The notes: generated from the letters alone by a model not told the origin. Positions 17,369-25,106 are shown, counted from the stretch's first letter. The stretch is 64,000 nt of DNA from Steroidobacter agaridevorans (GCF_009932555.1 NZ_BLJO01000005.1:147140-211139), one strand, 5' to 3'. Translations and numbers: made by a program.

Positions 17369-17533
17369 GTGGCATCAAACGAAGCTTCTCGTCACTTGAT
17401 GGCCGCCGCGGGCAATCGCGGCCCAGCCTTCAAGCTGCAACAACAGATCGAACGATTGAGCCAGCTGCCCAAGGCCAAGCAGAAGGTCGTCATCAAGATG
17501 CTCGATGGCGTGCTCAGTCAGGCCGGTAGATAA
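17369..17533 (+). pseudogene. C-terminal remnant of an XRE-type HTH regulator
   Basis: A 54-codon frame from GTG 17369 to TAA 17533. Its end, QQIERLSQLPKAKQKVVIKM, matches the linker/tail that follows the HTH in many short phage-type repressors (pattern LPKAKQ...MLD). The DNA-binding helices that should precede it are missing; the space is occupied by the end of the histidine kinase gene. AAGGA does precede the GTG, so a small protein could still be made. I read it as a truncated relic marking the left edge of the accessory region. Confidence 0.45.
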
Positions 17534-17571
17534 ATTCAAAGCCCTGGATAAAAGGGCATGGGGAGACAACT

Positions 17572-18237
17572 ATGGACTTGGGTCTATCCGAGCTCGGTGT
17601 CCGCGACTGGTCGGTGATCATCGCCACGATCGCCGGTCCCATTCTCGCTGTTCAGGCGCAGAAGTGGCTCGAACGCTTGCGCGAACGTCGCAACCGCAAG
17701 CTCTGGGTCTTTCAACAGCTGATGGCCACGCGCGCCTCGCGCCTCTCCAACGATCATGTGCAGGCACTCAACATGATCGATCTCGTGTTCTACGGCACGC
17801 ACTTTTTCGGCATCCATCGACGCACCAAGGGCGAGACCAGCGTCGTCGAAGCGTGGCACGAGTATCACGATCACCTCGGCAACAAGTTCGATGATTCAAC
17901 GTTCGCGATCTGGAACACCAAGGGCGACGAGCTGTTCATCAACCTGTTGTTCGCTATCGCCACCGACGTGCATTTCAAGTTCGATCGCGTACAGCTAAAG
18001 AAGGGCTCCTACTCACCGATCGCTCACGGCAACCTCGAGCACGAACAGAACTTGATCCGCAAGTCCGTGCTCAAGCTTCTCGCAGGTCAGAGCGCGCTCA
18101 AGATGGAAGTCACCAGCTTTCCTATGAACGAAGATGTCGCCAACGCCCAAGCCACGCTGCAGAAGGCGATGAGCGAAGCCTTTGCCGGTAGAGGCGCGCT
18201 CAACGTGATCGTCAAGGGCGATGGTGCTGGCAGCTAG
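17572..18237 (+). CDS. DUF6680-like membrane-anchored protein
   Basis: 221 residues from ATG 17572 with GGGAGA upstream. An N-terminal hydrophobic helix (about 13-29, WSVIIATIAGPILAVQAQ) is followed by a basic ERLRERRNRK stretch and the segment LMATRASRLSNDHVQALNMI, which I associate from memory with the DUF6680 family. The rest is a soluble cytosolic domain without known catalytic residues. It sits beside an RHS toxin locus and an HTH relic. Function unknown; a role in defence or a mobile element is only suggested by location. Confidence 0.7.
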   Translation: MDLGLSELGVRDWSVIIATIAGPILAVQAQKWLERLRERRNRKLWVFQQLMATRASRLSNDHVQALNMIDLVFYGTHFFGIHRRTKGETSVVEAWHEYHDHLGNKFDDSTFAIWNTKGDELFINLLFAIATDVHFKFDRVQLKKGSYSPIAHGNLEHEQNLIRKSVLKLLAGQSALKMEVTSFPMNEDVANAQATLQKAMSEAFAGRGALNVIVKGDGAGS

Positions 18238-18524
18238 GTTCGTTCCGAATCGGAAAGAAACGTCCTATTCAATCGTCGCTCAAGCACCTGCCTGAGCTGA
18301 GGCCAATCGCCTTCCAGAAAATCCTTTGCCTCGGTGGACCCAAGCGCAATCGATTGACGCGCTAATCCTTCAACAACTGACAGCATGGCGTGAACGTCCT
18401 TCTGGACTACTCGCGTCATGTAAAGCTGAGCCAGATCGAACGCTGCATCCTTATCTCCTGATGAGATTCGATCGAGGCATTCTCGTATCAATTCGTGATT
18501 GACCTGAGCCGCGTTCTCGTCCAC
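18234..18524 (-). CDS. Candidate immunity protein for the displaced RHS tip
   Basis: 96 residues from GTG 18524, with AGGAG seven bases upstream; that site is formed by the stop codon (TAG 18534-18536) of the preceding tip reading frame. The protein is acidic and all-helical (CLDRISSGDKDAAFDLAQLY), reminiscent of TPR/Sel1-like helical pairs but without a certain family. A small acidic gene directly after an RHS tip is the standard position for the cognate immunity gene. It overlaps the convergent DUF6680-like gene by four bases. Function is inferred from position only. Confidence 0.6.
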   Translation of the reverse strand: MDENAAQVNHELIRECLDRISSGDKDAAFDLAQLYMTRVVQKDVHAMLSVVEGLARQSIALGSTEAKDFLEGDWPQLRQVLERRLNRTFLSDSERT

Positions 18525-18533
18525 TGGTTTCTC

Positions 18534-19013
18534 CTAGCACATGGGCCCGCAAGATTGGTAGCACTCCACGTAACGCCGATTCGCCTCCTTCTTACACGCC
18601 ACCCAACCACCTTTCGGCCGGCCCTTCATTTTCCACATCCATTCGCACTGAAACATATCCCTATCCCACTGCTCATCACATGCCTACTCACATTCTGCGC
18701 GCGCCTTCTCCCGATCCCTCTCAGACATATCCGGTATCGGAAACGCCGGATCGGCGGGCCACGGACGTGGCGTAACCCTTGGCCTTGGCACAACCCAAGG
18801 CCGCGGAACGAACCATGGCGCAGCGACCTGCAATCCCTCTGGGTCAACATTGGAAACAGGATTGGATAGCGCATAGGCGTAGGTGTTAATGCCACCATCC
18901 AACCCGATCGGATCTGACTCCACATACCTTCCCGTCGCCGGGTCGTAGTCCCTGAAGTAGTTATAGTGTCGCCTAAGGCGATTACAAAGCTCCCCCCATC
19001 CAGAATTTGGCAT
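18534..19013 (-). pseudogene. Displaced (orphan) RHS C-terminal tip, interrupted by an amber codon
   Basis: The frame begins with a copy of the RHS junction: [26 protein letters not shown], then DPEGL. It continues into a Pro/Arg-rich linker ([10 protein letters not shown]) and a Cys-rich tip. An in-frame TAG at 18684-18686 cuts the tip. Reading on in the same frame gives 49 more codons with regularly spaced cysteines (ACDEQ, FQCEW, VACKK, VECYQ, QSCGP) ending at TAG 18534, which abuts the next gene's ribosome site. The frame has no good start of its own; such cassettes are known as reservoirs for tip exchange. Probably silent unless recombined, and then truncated unless the amber is suppressed. 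Confidence 0.7.
18833..18968 (-). repeat. RHS junction repeat, copy 2 (orphan tip)
   Basis: About 135 bases encoding the conserved end of the RHS core, similar in DNA and protein to 19733-19868 and exactly 900 bases from it in the same orientation. Recombination between the copies would delete the current tip and its coupled immunity gene and join the orphan tip to the core in frame. Confidence 0.75.
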
Positions 19014-19278
19014 TCACGCCGATCACCAAAGCGAACAAGAACACGATGCATGAAAATATAAGCGCTGACATGAGTGCCACTGGCCTTCTGCCGATTGCTC
19101 GCCAATGAATCACTATCGTTGCGATAGCAAAGAAGGCAGTGAGCGAATAGAAAGTCAAGGAACCAAACAAAGGCTCGCGCGCGCGGACCTCAAGCATGAT
19201 GGCCATCAGCACGAGAACCAGATACATAGCGCCTGCTATACAACTCAGGCGCAATGCATCTTTAAGACCAATAACCAC
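18982..19278 (-). CDS. Three-helix membrane protein, candidate immunity to the active RHS tip
   Basis: 98 residues from GTG 19278. Three hydrophobic helices are visible (about 10-29, 38-60, 66-89), joined by short Arg-containing loops ([16 protein letters not shown]). The start overlaps the RHS stop by one base (TAGTG), so translation is coupled to the toxin gene. No family recognised. Position directly after the tip and small size fit an immunity protein; a membrane location suggests protection at the inner membrane or against a periplasm-acting toxin. Its last 11 codons overlap the orphan-tip frame. Confidence 0.65.
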   Translation of the reverse strand: MVIGLKDALRLSCIAGAMYLVLVLMAIMLEVRAREPLFGSLTFYSLTAFFAIATIVIHWRAIGRRPVALMSALIFSCIVFLFALVIGVNAKFWMGGAL

Positions 19279-22200
19279 TAGCGCCTCCCCGGCCTAAAGC
19301 CGCGGCAAAGATTTCCGCCATAAAGCAAGCAGTCCATATCACCGGGAGAGCATCGGCCGCACACGTCATCACTTTGGCAACCAACGCCGCTACACGGCGC
19401 CCCGAGGCGCCCACCCGGCGATCCGGGCGAAGTCAACCCGGCTGACTTGATGCAGTCATTGGCCGCATTGTGGCAATCATTGAACCCCGGAAACCACAAT
19501 CCATTGTTCGCGTTCTTCTTGCAGCAACTCATCACTTGGTCTTCGAGACCGTCACTGCCGTCGACCTTGACGCAGAAATCGACCGAGGGCCCCTTCTCTT
19601 TGTCTCCGGTGGGCCCAAACCCAAACGATCCTTGCATTCCACAAGAGGCATTGGACTTGTCGTTCCAGAGGTAGCCGTGATTTCCGAAGCCAGGAAACCC
19701 GCTAACTTTTCGGTTGCAGAGCCAGATCGCAAGACCTAAGGGATCCGTCCATTGCAGCGGATTGCCCTTCACATATGCATATGTGTTGAGACCGCCTTTC
19801 AGACCAATCGGATCGGATTCGACGTACCTTCCGGTCGGCGGGTCATAATCCCTGTGGTAGTTGTAGTGCAGCCCCATCTCCGCCATCGCAATCTGCCCCG
19901 GAAAGCGCAGATTGAACTCAAACACGCCCGCACCAGATGGGTCGTCATTCGTCGCCCCACCGCCGAACGGCTCACCATCCCAGCGCCATCGCACGGCGGC
20001 GGTTGCCGAGTCGGTGATGACACGCGGCGCGTTCAGATGATCCGTGTGGATGTTGTAAAGCTTCACGCCGCCGCCGCTCTGCGGCCGCAGAGTTGCGATT
20101 GGCGTGTCGCCCAGCCAGACGATTTCTTCCGTCAGCGCGCCACTGCCATCATAAATTCCCAGGACGTGCCCGGCGTCGTCGTAGTAGTACAGCGTGCTCC
20201 CGGCCTTTTTTGCGAGTTGGCCAAGCGCATTGTAGACGTAGTTGGTCGTCACCCCATTCTTCGTCGACGAGCTCATCCGCCCACGGTTGTTGTAGGTGAA
20301 CGAAATGCCTGTGAAACTGGTCGTGTTGCCAGCGTCATCGTAACCGTAGATGCGCGACAGCGCGCCCGACGCGACCGAGAGCCGATTGCTATTCGCAGCG
20401 ATTGTGAACGTCGATGGATGCGAGCCGGTCTCTGTTAGACGATTGCCGTTGGCATCGTACGTGTAGCCAATCGTCGTGCCGCTCTTCGATGCGCTCGTCA
20501 ATCGATCCAGATCGTCGTAGCCATACGTCCAGCTGAACGCGGAATTGGTCGTATCCGTGATGCCGGTTACACGAAAGGCATCGTCATAGCTGTAGGTCTT
20601 CAGACCAGCGCTATCGATCAACGCAATACTGCCGTCTTGGTCGAACGTGCGAACGGCCAGCGAACCGTCGGCCCAAGTCCATTGGCGCACAGGACCGAAG
20701 GGATCGTAGAGGATGCCCGAGACGATGACGGTCCCGTTTACGCTGATGCTGGTGACCTTGCCGTTCGTATAGCCGTATGTGATGACTTGGCCGGACGGGG
20801 TCGTCATGCTTTGGCGCAAGCCGTTAGCATAGGTGTAGCTCGTCGTCTTGCTAATCGAGTCCACGACTTGAGTCGCCGTCAGCGCGCGACCATGCTCGTC
20901 GTAGGTCCATGCCAATGAGTGACTGGCGTCGTACGCACCGGTGAGACGGCCTTTACCGAACGCGCCTGCGTCGTATATGTATGTAAGCACCTGGTCCGTA
21001 ACTCCACCGGCAGAGAACGAAGTCGTCGCGACGCGATGGAGTTCGTCGTAGGTGTGAGACGCAACGGCGTTTCGCGCATCCGTACTCGTGGCGAGGTTGC
21101 CGGCCGAGTCGTACGTATTGGCGGTGCCCCCGGTGTCGGGGCTGGTCTGCTGCTGCAGATCACCCAGAGCGTTGTACGAGTAGGACGTGACTAAGCCACG
21201 CGGATCGGTGACAGAGATCAATTGGTCCAGCGCGTTGTAGCCATATTGGGTAACGCCATTAAGCGGGTCGGTAGCGGTCGTCAGTCGATTCAGCTCGTCG
21301 TAACCCTGTGCCGTGTCGCGCCCGAGCGGTGCGGCGAGACTCGTTTGATTGCCGTTGTTGTCGTAGCCGTAGGTTGATGTAACGCTGGCTGTGCCCGCTG
21401 CACCGATCTCCTGGTGCAGACGGTTTAGGGTATTGAAAACCCGTGTACGACTACGCGCTAACGCGTTCGAGGGATCGTATGTTTGCTCGTTCGTTCGATT
21501 GCCCATCGCATCCAGCATATAGTGGATGCGGTTGCCCTCGGCATCGTTAATATCGGTGAGGCGATGAGCGGCGTCGTAGGTGTACTCGAGATAGCTGCCA
21601 TCGGGCAGGGCGGCCTTCTTCAGCAAACCCGTCGGCCAATAGCTGAACATCGTTACTTCGCCCGCGACGGTGCGCGACGTCAGGCGCTGACGCAAATCGT
21701 AGCTTAGCGTCCTCACAACGCCGTTTGGATCGGTGATCGTGAGCGGCTGCCCGTGCGCATTGTATGTGTTGTAAGTGGTGACGTGACCGGCGGCGTTGGT
21801 GACGGTCTGAACCTGGCCGCATTGATAGCCGGTCACGCAGCTGTAGTACGTGTACGTCGTGACGTCAGAGACATCGGCGCGCGGTCCATCCGCGGTCAGC
21901 ACCTGGCCGAAACTGTTGTATGTGTACGTCCAGGCACGCGAAACGTTCGTTGTGGTATCCAGCACTGTGCGTGTGAGCACGTTGCCGGTCGCGTCGCGGG
22001 TAAATGTTGTGCGTTTGCCAGGTTCGTCAATCTGCACCGGAAGACGGTATGTGGGGTGCCACTGGGTTGTTATCGTCCTGGCCAGCGACGTTCCGTAAGC
22101 TTCGGTCCGAGACGTTTCCAACGTACGAGAAAGATCGTACGTGTACCGTGTCTCGATGTTGTTGAAATCGGTACTCGCTGAGACGTTCCCCTTCAGGTCG

Positions 22201-22910
22201 TACTGCACCGATTTCGATTCGGCGCATCCATCGCAGAAAGAAGGCGATGACGTGTATCGCCGAGCGCCATACCGCACCTGGGAATTGTGAACACGCGCGA
22301 CACCCAGAGGATCCGTTACCGTTCGAGTGCTGCTGGTGGAGGTGAAGCTATACCGATTGACGCCGCCGGCATGCTCCGTGCTCGTGGCAGCGCTGCCGTA
22401 ATAGCCGAAGGTCGCATAGCGTTGTACCGACTCGTCGGTGATTCCCGTCAGCAAATTGACTTGGATGGACGAAGTCATCTCGTAGTGGTAGGTACGCGTC
22501 GATCCATCAGGGTATTCAGACTGCGTCAGATTTCGAGACGAATCGTATGTGTAAGCGATTTGAGAGCCATCCGGAAGTGTAATGCTCACGAGCCTCTGGT
22601 CGGCATTCCATGTGAAGACTAGTGCGTGTCCGAAGCTATCCGTCACGGAGGCGAGCATGCCGCTTGAGCCATAAGAAAGTGTCTGCACAACGCCGGCGCG
22701 AGCGGTGACTGACACAAGCTTGCCCGTGAGATCATATTGCTCGATATCATCATCCTCGGTGATGTACTTCCATCCGATGTGACTGCCATTCGCGTCCAGC
22801 ACGCGCTCGACGCGATCGGCGATCTCGCCGCCATAATCGAAAACGCCTGTCGCAGCCTCCGTGTAGCCCAGCACGGAGCCATTCGGGCGGTATGCCCATA
22901 CGCCCTGCAA
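19278..22910 (-). CDS. RHS repeat protein, core and C-terminal toxin tip (frameshifted from its N-terminus)
   Basis: 1210 residues in this frame. Residues 1-1000 are dozens of YD/RHS repeats (YDxxGR..., e.g. YGYDDAGNTTSF), which in this family fold into a hollow shell around the toxin. The junction RFPGQ...[19 protein letters not shown]...DPLGL ends near 1056. The last 154 residues are the variable tip: Cys-rich, with His1078 in GNHGYLW and Cys1146-His1147 in FNDCHNAAND. This layout recalls permuted papain/NlpC-like peptidases, but the enzyme class is unproven. The frame joins the N-terminal part across the G9 tract at 22914-22922; one extra G would fuse them. Confidence 0.85.
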   Translation of the reverse strand: MQGVWAYRPNGSVLGYTEAATGVFDYGGEIADRVERVLDANGSHIGWKYITEDDDIEQYDLTGKLVSVTARAGVVQTLSYGSSGMLASVTDSFGHALVFTWNADQRLVSITLPDGSQIAYTYDSSRNLTQSEYPDGSTRTYHYEMTSSIQVNLLTGITDESVQRYATFGYYGSAATSTEHAGGVNRYSFTSTSSTRTVTDPLGVARVHNSQVRYGARRYTSSPSFCDGCAESKSVQYDLKGNVSASTDFNNIETRYTYDLSRTLETSRTEAYGTSLARTITTQWHPTYRLPVQIDEPGKRTTFTRDATGNVLTRTVLDTTTNVSRAWTYTYNSFGQVLTADGPRADVSDVTTYTYYSCVTGYQCGQVQTVTNAAGHVTTYNTYNAHGQPLTITDPNGVVRTLSYDLRQRLTSRTVAGEVTMFSYWPTGLLKKAALPDGSYLEYTYDAAHRLTDINDAEGNRIHYMLDAMGNRTNEQTYDPSNALARSRTRVFNTLNRLHQEIGAAGTASVTSTYGYDNNGNQTSLAAPLGRDTAQGYDELNRLTTATDPLNGVTQYGYNALDQLISVTDPRGLVTSYSYNALGDLQQQTSPDTGGTANTYDSAGNLATSTDARNAVASHTYDELHRVATTSFSAGGVTDQVLTYIYDAGAFGKGRLTGAYDASHSLAWTYDEHGRALTATQVVDSISKTTSYTYANGLRQSMTTPSGQVITYGYTNGKVTSISVNGTVIVSGILYDPFGPVRQWTWADGSLAVRTFDQDGSIALIDSAGLKTYSYDDAFRVTGITDTTNSAFSWTYGYDDLDRLTSASKSGTTIGYTYDANGNRLTETGSHPSTFTIAANSNRLSVASGALSRIYGYDDAGNTTSFTGISFTYNNRGRMSSSTKNGVTTNYVYNALGQLAKKAGSTLYYYDDAGHVLGIYDGSGALTEEIVWLGDTPIATLRPQSGGGVKLYNIHTDHLNAPRVITDSATAAVRWRWDGEPFGGGATNDDPSGAGVFEFNLRFPGQIAMAEMGLHYNYHRDYDPPTGRYVESDPIGLKGGLNTYAYVKGNPLQWTDPLGLAIWLCNRKVSGFPGFGNHGYLWNDKSNASCGMQGSFGFGPTGDKEKGPSVDFCVKVDGSDGLEDQVMSCCKKNANNGLWFPGFNDCHNAANDCIKSAGLTSPGSPGGRLGAPCSGVGCQSDDVCGRCSPGDMDCLLYGGNLCRGFRPGRR
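19733..19868 (-). repeat. RHS junction repeat, copy 1 (active gene)
   Basis: The segment encoding [19 protein letters not shown] to DPLGL in the main RHS gene. It is the partner of 18833-18968 and the boundary between the conserved core and the exchangeable tip. Confidence 0.75.
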
Positions 22911-23779
22911 CTGCCCCCCCCCATGCTATATCTCAGATGCTGAAGGTAGCTTCCGGCCCAGCCGATGCCGAGAGGTTCGAATCGATCGTTAGTAGCGTCG
23001 TTGTATGCGTAGGCGTATTTGCTGTTATAGGAGCGCACGAAGCTCAAACCGTTTGGACCACTGTAGTCGCGCTCCACCTGGTGCTTGTTACCGGACATGA
23101 CGATGCAAGGATTTCCCTTGCACATCGATCCCTTGTATGTGACGGGAGGAGCACATTCACTGCTCCAGGGGCACGCGCAATATGCTCGAATGCCTGCAGA
23201 ATCGTCACCACTGAGAGTCCAGCCTTTCGGACAAGTCACTTCTCTCTGACGATAAATCGTAGCCTCGTAGATCCAACTCTGATTGCATGGGACCACATTC
23301 GTCTTATGCGCAATCACCTCATACTGCAGCCGGACATACTGACGTCGGAGAACGCCATGAACATAGGTTTCCGAACCGGGGGTGCTGGACAGATACGGCA
23401 TCTCGCACCAACTCGAATCGGGCAAGATGCTGGCCGGGATAGCTGCAATCAACTCCTCTTGCGAACTCCGCCAGTGGTTTGGAAACCCCACCATGTGGTC
23501 ATACCCGAGGCTGTAGACCCGCCAGCGCCATGGCCCAATGTCCACCGGTTTGCATGCAGCGCCGATTGTCGACCCTTCAGGTGTGCATTGATACTGCGTG
23601 GGAATGGCGCTCGCTGCAGCATGCGAGAATACAAGCGCAATCAGTGCCACCAAGGCCGATAGGGCGAGCGGCAGAACGCTGCGGGATAACTTGAGTGTGA
23701 TTGGCGCAGTCGGCCCGGATAGTGCGATTGAAGAGGGCGCGCTCCTCCATGGACTCAGCAACGACGAACGCAGCGACAT
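22643..23779 (-). CDS. RHS protein N-terminal part with signal peptide and DUF6531 domain (frameshifted)
   Basis: From ATG 23779, preceded by GGAAAGAGG, better than the TTG at 23812. A long signal region has a hydrophobic stretch LPLALSALVALIALVFSHAA around residues 35-54, then a Cys-rich ectodomain. The DUF6531 start of RHS proteins follows (NPCIVMSGNKHQVERDYSG, SFVRSYNS). No PAAR or VgrG-type domain is present, so export looks Sec-dependent rather than by type VI loading. The true reading should leave this frame at the G9 tract; residues after SMGGG in this frame are out-of-frame RHS sequence and not real. Confidence 0.75.
   Translation of the reverse strand: MSLRSSLLSPWRSAPSSIALSGPTAPITLKLSRSVLPLALSALVALIALVFSHAAASAIPTQYQCTPEGSTIGAACKPVDIGPWRWRVYSLGYDHMVGFPNHWRSSQEELIAAIPASILPDSSWCEMPYLSSTPGSETYVHGVLRRQYVRLQYEVIAHKTNVVPCNQSWIYEATIYRQREVTCPKGWTLSGDDSAGIRAYCACPWSSECAPPVTYKGSMCKGNPCIVMSGNKHQVERDYSGPNGLSFVRSYNSKYAYAYNDATNDRFEPLGIGWAGSYLQHLRYSMGGGSCRAYGHTARMAPCWATRRLRQAFSIMAARSPIASSACWTRMAVTSDGSTSPRMMISSNMISRASLCQSPLAPALCRHFLMAQAACSPP
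22914..22922 (-). repeat. G9 homopolymer at the RHS frame break
   Basis: Nine C on the plus strand (G on the coding strand). With nine G the upstream frame reads SMGGGSCR and soon terminates RHS similarity. With ten it reads SMGGGQLQGVWAYR and continues through the 1210-residue core. It could be a phase-variable switch or a base-call error in a homopolymer. Confidence 0.85.
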
Positions 23780-23954
23780 GCCTCTTTCCTGCTTCCTCAC
23801 GTCATGTCGCAACCCTGCTTGCCGCCATCCATGAGCGAGTCGATTGACTATTATACGACGAGCCTAGGGCGATCTTACAAACAGGGTCAATCGGGGAATA
23901 GATGAAGTACAGTGGTAACGAGGTTCCCACTGGACTACCGTGATGGAATAGGGG
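23780..23954. other. Spacer upstream of the RHS gene
   Basis: Low-GC relative to the window and without a gene. It should hold the RHS promoter on the minus strand. I see no confident -35/-10 pair or repeat. Confidence 0.35.
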
Positions 23955-24110
23955 CTCATCGTGGGACGTGACCGCAACGAGCACATCGCCATTCGGCAGC
24001 ACATACAACTACCGCGGATGATCGAGCTCACACGCGAACCGAGAGACGGCGCGTCCTTTTGCTGCGGCCGGCGCTTGATCCGCAGCCCACGCTTTTTGCT
24101 TCGGCAACGT
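23955..24110 (-). pseudogene. Fragment of a PQQ-type (sorbosone dehydrogenase-like) sugar dehydrogenase
   Basis: Reading the minus strand from 24110 gives TLPKQKAW, then VSRFACELDHPR, TAG (24011-24009), then LYVLPNGDVLVAVT. This is the start of the beta-propeller in L-sorbosone dehydrogenase-like proteins, where HPRWLYVLPNGDVLVAE is usual; the TAG replaces the expected Trp codon (TGG). Similarity stops soon after, and no propeller follows. A short, nonsense-containing relic at the right edge of the RHS island. Confidence 0.6.
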
Positions 24111-24167
24111 TTACTGTGGAATGAGGGCAAGCCTTCTTTACGGACACTGCCGGCATCAGTAACAAGG

Positions 24168-25106
24168 CTACTTGTTCGCCTCGCGCGCGGTGTCGTTCTC
24201 AGCCACCTCATAATTCGGGAAGGCGGCGACAAAGAGTTTCCACTGGCGGTCGGCTTCTTCTGGTTTGTTATCTTTCCGCAGCTGGCGAATGTCTTTCAGC
24301 CAGGCTTCCGGGTCTGTGTAAGTCTTCTCCAACTTCGCCATGCTATCGGCGCTGGTGACAACGGCGCTGGCGCTGATGGGGCGTGAGTAGCTCAATACCG
24401 CCTTGGGCTCGGGCGTTTCGACGGTGTCGCGAGGGCCGGCGACGCCGGCTTGTTCGCCACGCATGGCTCGTTGCGACGCTGACAGCTCCCGTTCTCGCGC
24501 AGCCGCTTCCAGAGCCGACTTCTGTCGCGCGACGTCGGCCACGAAAGCTGCATTGTCTCTTTCCTCAGCCTTGGCGACCTGCTCCTCGAGCGGCGCAGGA
24601 GCGGGCGCGGCGACCGGCGGCGGCGGGGCTCGACGCTGAACAGCCGTCATCGGCATCTCGGACGCCGAAGCCGGTGGAGGAACCTCGATTTTCGGCGGCG
24701 GCGGCACGGGCATTACCAATTCGGCGGCGGCCGAATCCGCCGCGGGAGCATTGGCTGACGGCTCGCTTGCCGGCTCCTCGATCATCCTCGTCTCAATCGG
24801 CGCTTCCGCAGCCTCGCGTTTTTCCTGCATCGCGGACACGGTCGTTTCATCTCGCAAGCCCGTCTCGAGCACGATCGAAACCACCAGCACGGCCGAAGCC
24901 GCAACCGCGAGCGGCGCAGTCCAACGCATCCACGCAGGCCGCGACGGACGCTTCACCGCCTCCTCCGCCTGACGAAGCACGAGACGATCGAGCGACGGCG
25001 GAACGTCCGCACCGGGCAGCTGACGATATTGACGAGACACGCTGGAACCCCCCTTCAGGTATTCGTCCAGCGGCTGCTCGTCAACCTTGTCGGTGGGTTC
25101 GGTCAT
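24168..25106 (-). CDS. Membrane-anchored anti-sigma-like protein
   Basis: 312 residues. The cytosolic N-terminus (about 1-60) is followed by one transmembrane helix (about 65-81, APLAVAASAVLVVSIVL). A long Pro/Ala/Glu-rich periplasmic stalk (82-230) ends in a helical domain (AWLKDIRQLRKDNKPEEADRQW). Its ATG overlaps the sigma-factor stop by four bases, the normal place for an anti-sigma factor that holds the ECF sigma at the membrane until a signal arrives. The N-terminus lacks a zinc (HxxxCxxC) motif. The stalk contains APIETRMIEE, nearly the same as a motif in the vWA lipoprotein of the operon. Confidence 0.7.
   Translation of the reverse strand: MTEPTDKVDEQPLDEYLKGGSSVSRQYRQLPGADVPPSLDRLVLRQAEEAVKRPSRPAWMRWTAPLAVAASAVLVVSIVLETGLRDETTVSAMQEKREAAEAPIETRMIEEPASEPSANAPAADSAAAELVMPVPPPPKIEVPPPASASEMPMTAVQRRAPPPPVAAPAPAPLEEQVAKAEERDNAAFVADVARQKSALEAAARERELSASQRAMRGEQAGVAGPRDTVETPEPKAVLSYSRPISASAVVTSADSMAKLEKTYTDPEAWLKDIRQLRKDNKPEEADRQWKLFVAAFPNYEVAENDTAREANK

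Noticed and set aside
18626-19105. A 159-residue minus-strand protein overlapping the orphan RHS tip
   Set aside because: Out-of-frame reading of the tip and of the immunity gene's end; the RHS-like motifs occur in the other frame.
22965-22990. A GGTTCGAATC stretch resembling a tRNA T-arm
   Set aside because: No acceptor, D or anticodon stem can be drawn around it; it lies within the RHS coding sequence.
23961-24386. A 141-codon plus-strand frame at the island's right edge
   Set aside because: It is antisense to the dehydrogenase relic and to the end of the anti-sigma gene, with no protein-like features.
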